DNA from: DATFRY01 sp035489015
Lineage (GTDB): Bacteria > Myxococcota_A > Polyangia > Haliangiales > Haliangiaceae
NCBI GenBank assembly: GCA_035489015.1
Contig: DATHKR010000255.1
Location: forward strand, 1-64,000
Reading direction: 5' to 3'
DNA: 64,000 nucleotides
In this document: positions 45,201 through 61,098 of the stretch, piece by piece
Layout of the letters: each line of letters begins with the position of its first letter
Numbering within the stretch: position 1 is the first letter of the stretch
The notes under the pieces: model-generated
The model's input: only the letters and a program-made list of their open reading frames with translations
Database searches by the model: none
What the model was told of the DNA's origin: nothing
Program-made: the position numbers and the translations under genes

Positions 45201-47489
45201 GCGGTCGTCGGTGCGGTCGGCGATGGCGTGGAAGGAGTCGACCACCTCGTCCCACTGGCCGAGCTCGCCGTAGGTGCGCTCGAGGGAATCGAGGTCGCCG
45301 GACGCCGAGTAGAGCTCGCGCAGGATGCGAGCGGCGCGCGGGTGGGCGCGATCGGTGTGGAGCAGCTCGCGGTAGATCTCGCCGGCCTGGGCCGGCGCGC
45401 GGAGCTTCTCGGCGAACAGGGCGCCGAGGCGCTCGAGGACGGCGATCGCCTCGGCCGGGGTGCGGGCGAGGTCGCGCTGGCGGCGGTAGATGTCGGCGAG
45501 GGCCAGGTAGCGCTTGTCGCGCTCGTAGAGGGTGGCCAGGGCGGACAGCGCGGTCCGCTCGCTGTCGGATCCGGGCAGCGACGGTGCGCCCGCCGCCCGC
45601 GCGGCCTGAGCGGCATCGCGCGCCGCCTCGCCGCCGGGCGACGAGACGGTCTCGAGCACCCGGTTCCAGATATCGATCGCCAGCCGAGAATCCCCCAGCC
45701 GCTCGGCCGCCAGGTGGGCCATCTCGACCAGCCGATCCCCCCGCTCGCCGAGCGGCAGGTGCGAGGCCTCGCGCCCGAGCAGCGAGATCAGCGCGCGCCA
45801 CTGCCGGCGCCGGTTGTAGATGTCCTTCAGGCTGGCCATCGCCTCGCGGTCGGCGGGCGCGATCTCGAGCAGGTGCTCGAGCGGTCGGATCGCCTGGCCG
45901 TAGTTGCCGAACCGCTCGATCCACAGCGCCGCCACCTCGCGCAGGATCTCGACCCGCTCGGCCGGGGCCACGCGCGGCAGCTCCGCCTTGCGCCCGAGCA
46001 CCGCGATGAGATCGCTCCACTGGGCCCGCTGCTTGTACTTCTCCGACAGCGCGTCGAGCGCGCCGCGGTGGGTCGGATCGAGCGCGAGGATGGCGCTGTA
46101 GGTGTTGATGGCCATCACGTCGAGCTTCATGCGCTCGTAGATCTCGACCACCTTGAGCAGCCCGGACACGCGGCCGGCCACGTCGCCCGGCGCGCGCCGC
46201 TCGATCTCGTCCTTCATGAGGTCGAGCAGGCCGTTCCACTTCTCGGTGCGGGCGTAGAGCCGCTTCAGCGCCTCGCGCGCCTCCGGCGAGTCCGGCTCGG
46301 CCCTGAGGATCGCCTTCCACGCGTCGATCGCCTTCTCCGGGCTCTCCAGGTCGAACTCGGAGATCTCGGCGATGGCGATCGACAGCTGGCGACGGCGCCC
46401 GGCGTCGTCGGCCGGGACCGCCTTGTGCGCCTGGCGGTAGATCTGGACCAGCTGGTTGGCGTCGCCGCGCGCGCGCAGGAAGTCGCGATAGAACTCGAGC
46501 GCGGCCGGGTGAGCCGGGTCGACCTTGCGGATCCGGCGGAAGAACTCCTCGGCGGCGTCCAGGTTGCCGAGCCGCTTCCAGTGCAGCATCGCGATCTGGA
46601 GCAGAGTTCCGACCTCGACGTCGGCGCTGGAGCCGCGCCGGCGCGCCTTCAGCGCGTTCGAGTACAGCATCACCAGCGCCGACCAGTTCTCGGCCCGCTG
46701 GTACTCGTCGGCCAGCAGGTTGAGCGCGCGCGGGTTGCCCGGCTCGAGCGCGACCACCTTCTTCATGCACGCTGCCGCCTGCTCGGGCCGCCCGAGCCGG
46801 TGCTGGGCCAGCTCGGCCAGCCCGATGAGCGCGTGGACGCGCTCGTCCGAGACGGTGGCGGACTCGGCTCGCTTCTCGAGCAGGTCGGCGAGATCGGTCC
46901 ACTTGCCGCCGGCCCGGAGCAGGCGCTCGAGGTGGGTGGCGGCCCGCCGGTTGGCGGGATCGACCTCGAGGGCGCGGCGGAGCAGCACCTCGACGTCGGG
47001 CGAGCCGCGCTCGTAGCGCGCGGTGGTCTCGGCGGCGGACAGATAGAGCGCGGTGGTCAGCTGGCGGTCGGTCGACCCGCGCGCCTCGTCGAGGTACTTG
47101 GCGACCACCTTGCGCCAGTTGGCGCGCAGCAGATCGAGATGCTCGAGGATCTCCTGTGCGTCCTCGTCGTCGGGGCGGAGCTCGAGCACGCGGCGGAAGC
47201 AGTCGACCGCGTCCTTCTCGCTGAGGATGTCCTCGACGTAGAGCTGACCCTTCTTGCGGAGCAGATCGGCGCGGCGGCCGGTGTCGGGGGCGGCCTGGAT
47301 CTCGGCGTCGAACAGGCGCTCGAGCAGCTCGAGCTGGCCGCGCTCGCGCAGCGACTCGCGAGTGGCATCGACCGCCGTCTGCGCCTCGCTGGTGCCGAGC
47401 ACCGGCGCCAGCTTCTCGAGCGCCGCCCGCGCCTGGTCGTCGGTCGGGTCGCTGGTGAGGATCGCAAGGTACTCCTGGAACTCGGGCAT
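36201..47489 (-). CDS. Giant TPR-repeat protein (3762 residues)
   Basis: One uninterrupted reading frame of 11.3 kb. It has no signal peptide or membrane helix, so it should be cytoplasmic. Nearly the whole length is tetratricopeptide-type helical repeats in units of roughly 70-75 residues. A typical unit runs WSDLIAVLGRKAEL, then a short helix pair, AIRPLEHLLEIAPADREAMA and SLKDIYNRR; about 50 units fit. Recurrent features are W-x2-L at the unit start, LGD in the middle and VLE.DP before the last helix. Repeats diverge throughout, so this is not a recent expansion. The last 300 residues look more like standard TPRs (VYYWLGVVHVELGEKDKAKGMFQRALELEPQNP). The ATG follows AGAGGCGGA. Probably a large protein-interaction scaffold; partner unknown. 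Confidence 0.9.
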   Translation of the reverse strand: MPEFQEYLAILTSDPTDDQARAALEKLAPVLGTSEAQTAVDATRESLRERGQLELLERLFDAEIQAAPDTGRRADLLRKKGQLYVEDILSEKDAVDCFRRVLELRPDDEDAQEILEHLDLLRANWRKVVAKYLDEARGSTDRQLTTALYLSAAETTARYERGSPDVEVLLRRALEVDPANRRAATHLERLLRAGGKWTDLADLLEKRAESATVSDERVHALIGLAELAQHRLGRPEQAAACMKKVVALEPGNPRALNLLADEYQRAENWSALVMLYSNALKARRRGSSADVEVGTLLQIAMLHWKRLGNLDAAEEFFRRIRKVDPAHPAALEFYRDFLRARGDANQLVQIYRQAHKAVPADDAGRRRQLSIAIAEISEFDLESPEKAIDAWKAILRAEPDSPEAREALKRLYARTEKWNGLLDLMKDEIERRAPGDVAGRVSGLLKVVEIYERMKLDVMAINTYSAILALDPTHRGALDALSEKYKQRAQWSDLIAVLGRKAELPRVAPAERVEILREVAALWIERFGNYGQAIRPLEHLLEIAPADREAMASLKDIYNRRRQWRALISLLGREASHLPLGERGDRLVEMAHLAAERLGDSRLAIDIWNRVLETVSSPGGEAARDAAQAARAAGAPSLPGSDSERTALSALATLYERDKRYLALADIYRRQRDLARTPAEAIAVLERLGALFAEKLRAPAQAGEIYRELLHTDRAHPRAARILRELYSASGDLDSLERTYGELGQWDEVVDSFHAIADRTDDRVAKLALFERAAAVAGAHLSSQEKIARAWERVLSIDPRHAGAARALTPLYTKAGKSARLLATYEILLEHAPDDDARLRLLGEIRALCEDRLGSKALAFQWAARAFQLRPDDPRLMAELERLGAESDAWDEVAAILDGRVGAAGIGDAERLRLLRELGKISSARLHAVDQSQRYWEQVLAQVPDDREALAALEEIATHRSDWPGLLDIYRRRVAIEPDRARQLDLLFRAAFLEEERLADLDAAVKTYRRIVELDPGSRRSLKALSKLSEARGDWAGLADVIERELALTAESDGKVALLLRAGGLYENNLASPERALDAYRQALALQPSANIHRLIERFLGGDMPQEMRREVAALLLPAYEQADDPERIARAIEILRGPATGEQQLEFDRRLVSLYQRLSRADLAYQAGLRVLERDPGRNDMREELGRLAEATGAMPDLADHLELLIADLEDKQGDVGVRRALAADLALLCQDQLGDTDRAELAWRQVLALESGAEAALYGLERIYREAGRWSDLRGLCREQLTTTLDNQRRIDLLSAIAELSETMLGDLDGAVAAFREVLEVDPSLLRAFHSLERLYKSAGRWTELEEVYAREQEVVGDQAAELALLIRRARLRSAELRDRSGAIDLIEEVLGRQRDSAEARALLEDLLTDPDQRLRVARILEPLHAEDGAWRDLCVVLRVQRELATSTVEAAELLARVAAVEEEQLSHERAAFDSWREVLALGPSDERSRQHVIRLAARLEAWSEALAALERALAAVGPTELGSRTAILRDIAQLTEQKLGDRDRATDAYRRLLEVDPGSAGDSSRFAAQALDRLYGEAERWPQLIDIVRRQAEWAETRPDRVALLTRLARLEEERGGDARAAIAAWREVLTEDADSPAALDALERLLLAEGELRDLADILRRRVELASDAGNKRLHLERMARLYERDLGSPGEGIGAWLEVLDFMPQDVGALDELARMYRAGDRHADLLEVIERRLAVARPDERPALVYELGELLHRHLGRDTEALEYYAEVLTQDPGNAGALARVQAMLDDPELRLRAADVLMPLYEKSGDHARLADLLLRVADAIGDPRARLRHLRRVAELREKSLRDRPGALAAYKDAAIAAVSEPELAEILRELERVAAEEGRLEDLIEVYQLIAPDVFDAELQRRLHLDIADLARGVRHDAALARKYYQMVLEGQPDDRRALGALEGIYRDAGEHEALHDVLVRKADLAGDDLEARAEALADAASLCQHQLGRPVDAIVAWEQVIELLPDSSRAAEALELLYQQGERWHDLTDLVERRLGFAFSVDEAVRLRYRLGQLCENQLHDPERAVENYSAALGGDPGHDGARDALERYLDDAGTRIAAAEVLEPIYVARQDWPRLVRIYEIKLEAASAPEERVQLERYIARLHEDQLEDLEGAFRWYGRLLRENPGEPGLRSQLVRLAGVLDGWSSLANLYEELLDDQPGEGPVVREVALALAELCERRLGEVERAQAAYRRVLQASPGDVETFSRLEAMLIRAQRWYALIETYEEAVEASAEAGGRLDLYHRMAQIHEERLNDLARAAEAHRAALEIDPDHAPALDELERLFQVQKQWLELAELLVGRIERTSDPRAAIRLRLRLAELLEQRLTDTQGAIDQYEKVLEVQTDPAALGALERLVVDEKHKQRIAGILEPIYRSNDWWRKLIVILGAQLEYADEAPRRVAMLREIAELHESRGGDLGLALDALSRAWREDTGDDEVFETLFALAARLEAWDQLVPTLERGIADEYDLDRVARTLRRIAAIHEERRADRPAAVAALRRLLQAREDDPDALVALDRLLEAEERSAELVEVVARRAELADQPAARRDLLERVATLHERALERPREAITAWRSVLSMEDTDPRALDALERLYRAVGEPRELAGILARKIELAGGEADARPLHFAAAQVHERELGESFEAINHMRAVLAGDADDQEALAALDRLYQQEEAWPDLVEVLDRRAAHGGDARVDLLHRVALVTAEKLLEPDAAIERLRSLLAEAPRHAGARATLDAMTRDEETLMAAAAVLEELYRGEGAHDLMAELAERRLAVQVLDRDQRAAQLAALAGLHERDRRDPDEAFRVWARALRESPEDEAVQAQLERLAAARGSWDDLIDLYDAMLADAALPETEFLYASKLARVHEEALGDLDRAADRYRRALAAASDERDTLDALARIYEMAARHAELAEILSRQADAWLDEAKQAEILFRLGDVRQERLGDVEGAVRAYREVLERDPGHPPARAALERLVRDDRVRAEVVATLEPLYESDHDHRRLADLLVTKLPLTPESTERAAIYARVAELAENELGDPMRALDAVGGWLAEDPSSETALAEVERLAESVGRWSEVAARLRGIVDSIESQSVKLPLLHKLGAVQLDREHDLEAAEKTFRAVIELDPESPTALASLERIHRERGDRAALADVLWRRGALAFDAAEKRACLAEVAELREELSDIAGAAAAWHAVLELDEGDAGALARLAVIYEREREWHKLIEVLETSARFAGGATDERAARARIAVLWAVQVGDLDQAAQAWQAALDLAPSDQEALAALEELHTRRGDAGAVQEVLNRRLEASTSDPERVDVLRRLARLAEERNQVDDAIHDLHRILDIDGASMSAFDELERLLGGARRWHDLVELHRRRAEVEERRGAVDEEVRALVKAADVWESKLENPEAAGEVLEIILQRRPDTVPALTRLARIYAGAGEWERSSEVLGKALALGPRGADAAELHVRLGDAARRKAEADGTDADEAAMTHYLEALRQEPGHPEAVAAAEAVARRREDWALVAELGGKRYQAASDPAERLALALELAGLWKDRLGQPAQAVPLLEEVVQARPDDPRALSPLADLYVAAGRGREAVPLYERLAAEAKKGRVMKDVARYRQRLGHLYQVSGDGERALAAYEEAFRIDPTSVETMIGLGRLHVDRREWDKARRVYRSLVLQNVDASVGMSKAEVYYWLGVVHVELGEKDKAKGMFQRALELEPQNPTVRQALASL

Positions 47490-47657
47490 TCCGCCTCTTC
47501 TCCGGCGACGGGGTGCAGACCCAGGATGGTACTCTCCAGCGCGAGGCGAGACAACGCCCCGAGCCCTTGCGATTCAGTGGGTTATCCATGCGCAGGCCCA
47601 CCGCGATCAGGCGAGACTGACGGTGGACGGCGCACCTTCGCGCCCAGGGAGGAAGCG

Positions 47658-48197
47658 ATGACGGACCGGACGTGGAAGAGGATCGCGACCGCGCTGGCGG
47701 TGGCGGCAGCGCTGGCGGCCTGCGGTGACGGAGGCTCCAGCGGCAGCGGGGTGGACGGCGACAAGACGCTCGATCAGCTGAGCGACGACGAGGCGGTCGA
47801 CCTCTGCGAGTGGAGCAGCACCCTCATCTCGGACGAGGAGCTGACCCGATTCGGCTGCTACTTCGCCGCGCTCCTGGTCAGCGAGAGCCGCGACCAGTGC
47901 GAGGACCTGGCCCAGCAGTGCATCGACGACGCCGAGCCCGACGAAGGGATCGAGTGCGTCGCCGACGGCGACCTCCCCGAGTGCGCCAGCCAGGTGACCG
48001 TCGCCGAGATCGAGGACTGCACCGCGGACACCATCGACCAGGTCGAGGACATCGCCGGCGACATCAGCTGCGACACCGACCCCCAGGACATCTTCACCAT
48101 CGATCAGCCGCCCAGCTGCATCGAGATCGAAGACAAGTGCCCCGAGCTGTTCGACGACGACGAGGAAGACCCTTCAAGCCCTGGTTTCGCCACGTGA
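47658..48197 (+). CDS. Acidic Cys-containing lipoprotein, unknown function
   Basis: 179 residues. ATG 47658 has a strong AGGGAGGAAGCG upstream. The signal IATALAVAAALAAC is a lipobox type. The mature part is strongly acidic (Asp/Glu runs, EDPSSPGFAT end) with about ten Cys spread through patterns such as DLCEWSS, RFGCYFAALL, QCEDLAQQCIDD, IECVADGDLPEC. Paired Cys suggest disulfides in a small extracytoplasmic domain, as in many myxobacterial Cys-rich lipoproteins. Divergent from the giant TPR gene across 168 bp. The frame is open far upstream only because it runs antisense to that gene. Confidence 0.8.
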   Translation: MTDRTWKRIATALAVAAALAACGDGGSSGSGVDGDKTLDQLSDDEAVDLCEWSSTLISDEELTRFGCYFAALLVSESRDQCEDLAQQCIDDAEPDEGIECVADGDLPECASQVTVAEIEDCTADTIDQVEDIAGDISCDTDPQDIFTIDQPPSCIEIEDKCPELFDDDEEDPSSPGFAT

Positions 48198-48301
48198 TGT
48201 AGGGGCGGGCCGGCAGCGCAGCACCAGCCGCGCCGTCTCGATGCGATAGGCCGGCCCGGTCGGATTCAATGGGCGGGCGGGAAGGCGCGGGACCAGCGGA
48301 A

Positions 48302-48323
48302 CCACTCGTTCCGGAACGAGTGG
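48302..48323. repeat. 22-bp perfect palindrome, copy 1
   Basis: A perfect inverted repeat centred between 48312 and 48313 with core CTCGTTCCGGAACGAG. The same 16-bp core (18 bases identical in sequence) recurs at 50053-50070, at the end of the HNH gene. A second small inverted repeat, GATCGT-CGA-ACGATC, begins at its right edge (48323-48337). Confidence 0.8.
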
Positions 48324-48350
48324 ATCGTCGAACGATCGGCACCGACGGAG

Positions 48351-48483
48351 ATGCGCGTTTCTCGCGTCGATTTTTCTGTGTGGTGGACCGGATCGCCGCG
48401 AGGCGAGATCACGATTTCAGAGGCCGCTGCCAGCCTGGGGCGCTCTGAGCGGCAGATGCAGCGCGGAACCGTCGGCCGCTCGC
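48351..48483 (+). pseudogene. Possible transposase N-terminal remnant (ISNCY-like helix-turn-helix)
   Basis: The plus frame from ATG 48351 encodes RGEITISEAAASLGRSERQM, which fits the helix-turn-helix at the N-terminus of ISNCY-type transposases (typical pattern: G.LTV.EAA..LGLS.RQ..RL). The homology stops within about 20 residues, with no catalytic domain after it. The fragment is followed by IS-end-like repeats. The match is from memory of the family pattern, so confidence is limited. Confidence 0.4.
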
Positions 48484-48512
48484 CGGCGAATGCGATCACA
48501 CCGACGACGAAC

Positions 48513-48556
48513 GACATTTTCACCGTGCTGACGAGGGGTGACATTTTCACTGTGCT
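48513..48556. repeat. Two 17-bp direct repeats resembling IS termini
   Basis: GACATTTTCACCGTGCT (48513-48529) and GACATTTTCACTGTGCT (48540-48556) differ at one base and are spaced 27 bp start to start. They are markedly AT-rich for this window. Multiple subterminal repeats of this kind (TGACA-T-rich-CACNGTGC) occur at ends of IS21-like and related elements. Confidence 0.6.
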
Positions 48557-48760
48557 ACGACACTCGCGTCGATTCTTCTTGCCAGCTGCGAGGGGGCGCG
48601 GCGGAAACCGGTCGGGTGCCGTCGACAGATCTGCACGTGAACGGCGGCGATGGCCGCGATGGCGACGCGAACGCGCCGGGTGAAAAAATCGCGTCGCGCC
48701 GGGTTTTCATCGCTCCTGGGCAGGATGAGAGCGCCGAAAATCTCCGTGCTAGACAGGGTC

Positions 48761-50071
48761 ATGAACCGGCCGCCGCTCGCGTTCTCAGTGCTGAAGGGGC
48801 TCTCCGATGATGTGCTGCTCACCCGGCTGACCGAGATCATCGCGCGCGGGCGGCGAGTGGAGGTCGAGATCGTCGCTCACATCGCCGAGGTCGATGCTCG
48901 CCGGCTGTATCTGGGGCAAGCGTGCTCGTCCATGCACGCCTACGCGACCGAGCGACTCCGCCTGTCCAACGCGGAGGCCTATCTGCGCATCACGGTGGCG
49001 CGGCTCTCGCGCCGCTTCCCGGTCGTCCTCGCCATGCTGGCCGATGGTCGCGCGCACCTGAGCGGGCTCGTCCGGCTCGCGCCGCACCTGTCGGAGCAGA
49101 ACGCCGCGGACATCCTCCGCCGCGCGAGCTCGCTCCCGAAGCGCGAGATCGAGCTCCTCGTCGCCGAGATCGCGCCGGTGCCCGACGCTCCGTCGAGGAT
49201 CCGACGGCTCCCCACCGCGGTGTCCACGAGACCACCCGCCGCGCTCGCCGCCGCCGCGCCCGCCACCGACGCCGCCGCGCTCGCCGTCGCCGCGCCCGCC
49301 GCCGCCGCGCCCGCCACCGACGCCGCCGCGCTGGCCGTCGCCGCGCCCGCCAGCGCGCTCGCCGCCGCCGCGCCCGCCGCCGCGGGCACGGCCGAGCTCG
49401 GTCCGGACCGAGCGACGTCGGCAATGGCGCCCTCTTCCAGCTCGACCTGCCCGGCGTCAGTTGTGCCGGCGGTGGAGTCACAGGATGGCTGCTCGCCGCG
49501 CACCTCGGGCCGGCGCGACTCGCCGCTGGCGCCGCTGTCCCCGGGTCGGTTCAAGGTCCAGTTCACCGCCGGTCCCGAGCTGCACGGCAAGATCGTTCAT
49601 GCCCGGGCGCTCCTGCGGCGCGAGATCCCCGACGGCGACCTGGCGGCGATCGTGGACCGTGCCATGACGCTCCTGGTCCGCGAGATCGAGCGGGCTCGCT
49701 CTGGCGCGACGGCAGCGCCGCGAAGATCATCCGCCGACGCCGACCCCTCCCCTTCCTCGCGACGGATTCCGGATCCGATCCGGCGGGCGGTGTGGGCGCG
49801 CGACGGCGGTCAGTGTACGTTTCGCGACCGGCAGCGGCGTCGCTGCTCGGCGCGCGAACGGCTCGAGCTCCATCACGTGATCCCGTTCGCCCGCGGCGGT
49901 GACCACAGCGAGGGCAACCTCCGGATCGTCTGCGCCGCGCACAATGCGCACCAGGCCTCGCTCGACTACGGCGCCGCCTTCATGGCGGCCCGCCGGGACC
50001 GGCCGCGCGCCGGTGAGCGCCCTCCGCAGCGCTGGTCCACGTACACCTCCAGCTCGTTCCGGAACGAGTGA
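48761..50071 (+). CDS. DUF222 / HNH endonuclease-domain protein
   Basis: 436 residues from ATG 48761 (ATGs at 48725 and 48650 are in frame and possible). The N-terminal half is DUF222-like helical: LSDDVLLTRLTEIIARGRRVEVEIVAHIAEVDARRLYL, SMHAYATERLRLSNAEAYLRITVARL, RAHLSGLVRLAPHL. A variable Ala/Pro linker follows, then the HNH domain with AVWARDGGQCTF, LELHHVIPFARGGDHSEGNLRIVCAAHN (HH, N and H of the motif). Such genes are multicopy in many myxobacteria and actinobacteria and are regarded as mobile or homing-like. The last codons (SSFRNE-stop) lie inside the copy-2 palindrome. Confidence 0.85.
   Translation: MNRPPLAFSVLKGLSDDVLLTRLTEIIARGRRVEVEIVAHIAEVDARRLYLGQACSSMHAYATERLRLSNAEAYLRITVARLSRRFPVVLAMLADGRAHLSGLVRLAPHLSEQNAADILRRASSLPKREIELLVAEIAPVPDAPSRIRRLPTAVSTRPPAALAAAAPATDAAALAVAAPAAAAPATDAAALAVAAPASALAAAAPAAAGTAELGPDRATSAMAPSSSSTCPASVVPAVESQDGCSPRTSGRRDSPLAPLSPGRFKVQFTAGPELHGKIVHARALLRREIPDGDLAAIVDRAMTLLVREIERARSGATAAPRRSSADADPSPSSRRIPDPIRRAVWARDGGQCTFRDRQRRRCSARERLELHHVIPFARGGDHSEGNLRIVCAAHNAHQASLDYGAAFMAARRDRPRAGERPPQRWSTYTSSSFRNE
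49261..49362. repeat. 51-bp tandem duplication in the HNH linker
   Basis: CGCCACCGACGCCGCCGCGC begins at 49261 and again at 49312. The unit encodes 17 residues (PATDAAALAVAAP plus Ala-rich filler) and is nearly identical in both copies, so it is a recent in-frame duplication. Confidence 0.7.
50053..50068. repeat. 16-bp palindrome, copy 2, overlapping the HNH stop region
   Basis: CTCGTTCCGGAACGAG, identical to the core of the 48302-48323 palindrome; the shared run extends two more bases to the right. It encodes the last residues of the HNH protein. Distance between copies is 1.75 kb. Confidence 0.8.
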
Positions 50072-50075
50072 CTCC

Positions 50076-50094
50076 CTTGAAGTGAAGCTTCAAG
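50076..50094. terminator. Hairpin after the HNH gene
   Basis: CTTGAAG (50076-50082), loop TGAAG, CTTCAAG (50088-50094): a perfect 7-bp stem in the 43-bp gap between convergent HNH and DoxX genes. AT-rich for this genome and without a T-run. Confidence 0.5.
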
Positions 50095-50114
50095 GATGGC
50101 GCTCCATGTACCTT

Positions 50115-50495
50115 TCAGGGGGCCTGATCCAGCTTGCGCCAGGTGCCGTACGAGATCGCCAGTAGGACCAGGAAGCCGAACGGGACCATCGCCACGGCGA
50201 GGCCGTCGCCGGCGCTGAGATGGGAGACCACGGCTCCGATCACGTCGAAGGTGAAGCCGGCGTAGGCCCACTCCTTCAGGCGGGGAGCTCGGGGATAGAT
50301 GAGCGCGGCGGCTCCCAGCAGCTTGGCCACTCCCAGGATCTTGAGGAAGTAGAGGGGGTAGCCGAGATGGGTCATGGTCGCGACCATCTTCGGGGCTTCG
50401 GTCAGGTACTGGATCGCGCTCCAGACGATCGGCAGCGCGAAGGCCAGGGTCGCGATCCAGTGGACGATCCGCGCGGCTCTTTGTGGTCGGGACAC
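50115..50495 (-). CDS. DoxX-like small membrane protein
   Basis: 126 residues from GTG 50495 with four predicted helices: IVHWIATLAFALPIVWSAIQYL, YPLYFLKILGVAKLLGAAALIYP, EWAYAGFTFDVIGAVVSHL and AVAMVPFGFLVLLAISYGT. The pattern (YF.KILGVAKLLG, P.LKEWAYAGF.FD..GA..SHL) is that of the DoxX-like family of uncharacterised inner-membrane proteins. It precedes, divergently, the AAA+ ATPase gene. No specific function assigned. Confidence 0.85.
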   Translation of the reverse strand: MSRPQRAARIVHWIATLAFALPIVWSAIQYLTEAPKMVATMTHLGYPLYFLKILGVAKLLGAAALIYPRAPRLKEWAYAGFTFDVIGAVVSHLSAGDGLAVAMVPFGFLVLLAISYGTWRKLDQAP

Positions 50496-50624
50496 TCGAG
50501 CAGCAGAGCCGGCTGAATGGCCCTTTTGCAGGCGGTTCGGCTCACCGCGACTTGCAGCGCCCTCCGGTGGCTCGCCCGGGGCCAGAGGCTTGCCCTTGCA
50601 ATTCAGCTGGTTACCTCGACCCTG

Positions 50625-50633
50625 TGCTAGGCT
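50625..50633 (+). promoter_or_regulatory. Extended -10-like TGCTAGGCT before the AAA+ gene
   Basis: TGC followed by TAGGCT (50628-50633) ends eight bases before ATG 50642. Transcription would begin about two bases before the ATG. No Shine-Dalgarno is present. Confidence 0.35.
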
Positions 50634-50641
50634 CGGCCCGG

Positions 50642-52861
<2,220 letters not shown>

Positions 52862-53136
52862 GCGCGCGCTGCACCGGCGCCTGACCACGCGAATGTCAAG
52901 GCCTCGCCCCCGACGACTGCTCACTGGCTCTCGCGGGATCTCACGCGCGCGGGTGCGGCCCCGCGGTTGACGGGGCCGGCGAGCGCGGTATCTGTCGTGT
53001 TCGCCCACCCCGCCGGGGCGACCGCGCGCTCGTGGATCCGGGCTCGACCTCGAGTACGCTGCCGCGGCGAGGTAGTCTCGCCGGCGGGCCAATCACCGGA
53101 CCACCGGACTCGCGCGCTCCTCGACCGCTCCTCCTC

Positions 53137-56864
<3,728 letters not shown>

Positions 56865-56905
56865 GCTGGCGCGCGATGGCGATGACCCGTCGCGCGGCGC
56901 CCTGG

Positions 56906-56911
56906 TAAGAT
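56906..56911 (+). promoter_or_regulatory. -10-like TAAGAT before the hybrid kinase GTG
   Basis: TAAGAT ends nine bases before the GTG at 56921, predicting a transcript start 3-5 bases before the start codon. No Shine-Dalgarno. Confidence 0.35.
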
Positions 56912-56920
56912 TCGCACGGC

Positions 56921-60283
<3,363 letters not shown>

Positions 60284-60292
60284 TCCGGACTC

Positions 60293-60949
60293 TCAGTCGT
60301 AGGTGATCGAGAGGCCGGCGCCGACCGCCGCCACTGCCCACGCATCGTCGACCTCGTCGTCCGGCACGCTGGCCAGGAAGAGCTGGATCGCACCGCCCAG
60401 CGCCCAGTCGTCCCCGACCCACCACTCCTTGCCGACCACCAGGTTGACGCCGAAGCCGCTGTCGCTCTCGCTCGACTGGATGTCGCCCGACTCGTCGCGG
60501 TAGTCGGCGCGCAGGTTGGCCAGCGACGCCGCCGCCGAGACGTAGACGTTGCGCGGCAGGTAGTAGGCCAGCCCGACACCGAGCCCGACCACGCCGAACG
60601 CGGCGTCCTCGAGCTCCATCTCGTCGTCGCCGACCGCGACGGTCGGGTTCACCGTCACGTCGTCGAACACCTCGCCGTAGAGGATGAGCTTGGGCAGGAT
60701 GTTGAAGCCGAGCGCGACGTGCAAGGTGCCACCCACGCCGTCGGCGGTGAGCTCCTCGCCGTCGACCTCGGTGGTCGCGAGGACGACGCTCGGACCGAGC
60801 ACGAAGCGCATGAAGAAGCCGTCGTGCTCGTGCTGGCCGGCCGACGGCGCCGGCTGCTGCGCGCGCGCCGGCGCCGAGGAGAGGAACAGCGGGACGGAGA
60901 CGGCGAGGATCGCCGCGCCGAGGGCAGGTCGGATGGAAGCGCCGATCAT
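60293..60949 (-). CDS. Small outer-membrane beta-barrel protein
   Basis: 218 residues from ATG 60949 (GTG 60961 is in frame but lies against the AAGGAG). Signal peptide RPALGAAILAVSVPLFLSSAPARA. The mature part has alternating strands such as FFMRFVLGPSVVLATTEV, LHVALGFNILPKLILYGEV, GVVGLGVGLAYYLPRNVYVSAA, FGVNLVVGKEWWVGDDWALGGAIQLFLA and ends VAAVGAGLSITYD, typical of 8-10-stranded OmpW/OmpA-like barrels. Ligand unknown. Divergent from the lipoprotein-ECF-caspase module across 149 bp. Confidence 0.8.
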   Translation of the reverse strand: MIGASIRPALGAAILAVSVPLFLSSAPARAQQPAPSAGQHEHDGFFMRFVLGPSVVLATTEVDGEELTADGVGGTLHVALGFNILPKLILYGEVFDDVTVNPTVAVGDDEMELEDAAFGVVGLGVGLAYYLPRNVYVSAAASLANLRADYRDESGDIQSSESDSGFGVNLVVGKEWWVGDDWALGGAIQLFLASVPDDEVDDAWAVAAVGAGLSITYD

Positions 60950-61098
60950 GAGCAAGGTCACTCCTTCTGTCCTCGTCGAAAGAGACGAGACGCAGGGTGA
61001 GGAACGCGACGCCGCCAGAACGGTAGTGGCAAGATGCGGCAGCTCATCGGGGGCGCGGTTTACCGGCCCGGGAGCCTCGCGGACACTGTCGGTCGACC

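Noticed and set aside
36303..48197. 3964-residue ORF antisense to the giant TPR gene
   Set aside because: A codon-bias shadow: the antisense frame rarely meets stop codons in GC-rich TPR coding sequence. The Leu/Val/Gln/Arg-rich translation has no fold pattern. Only its last 540 bases (47658-48197) are a real lipoprotein gene with its own Shine-Dalgarno.
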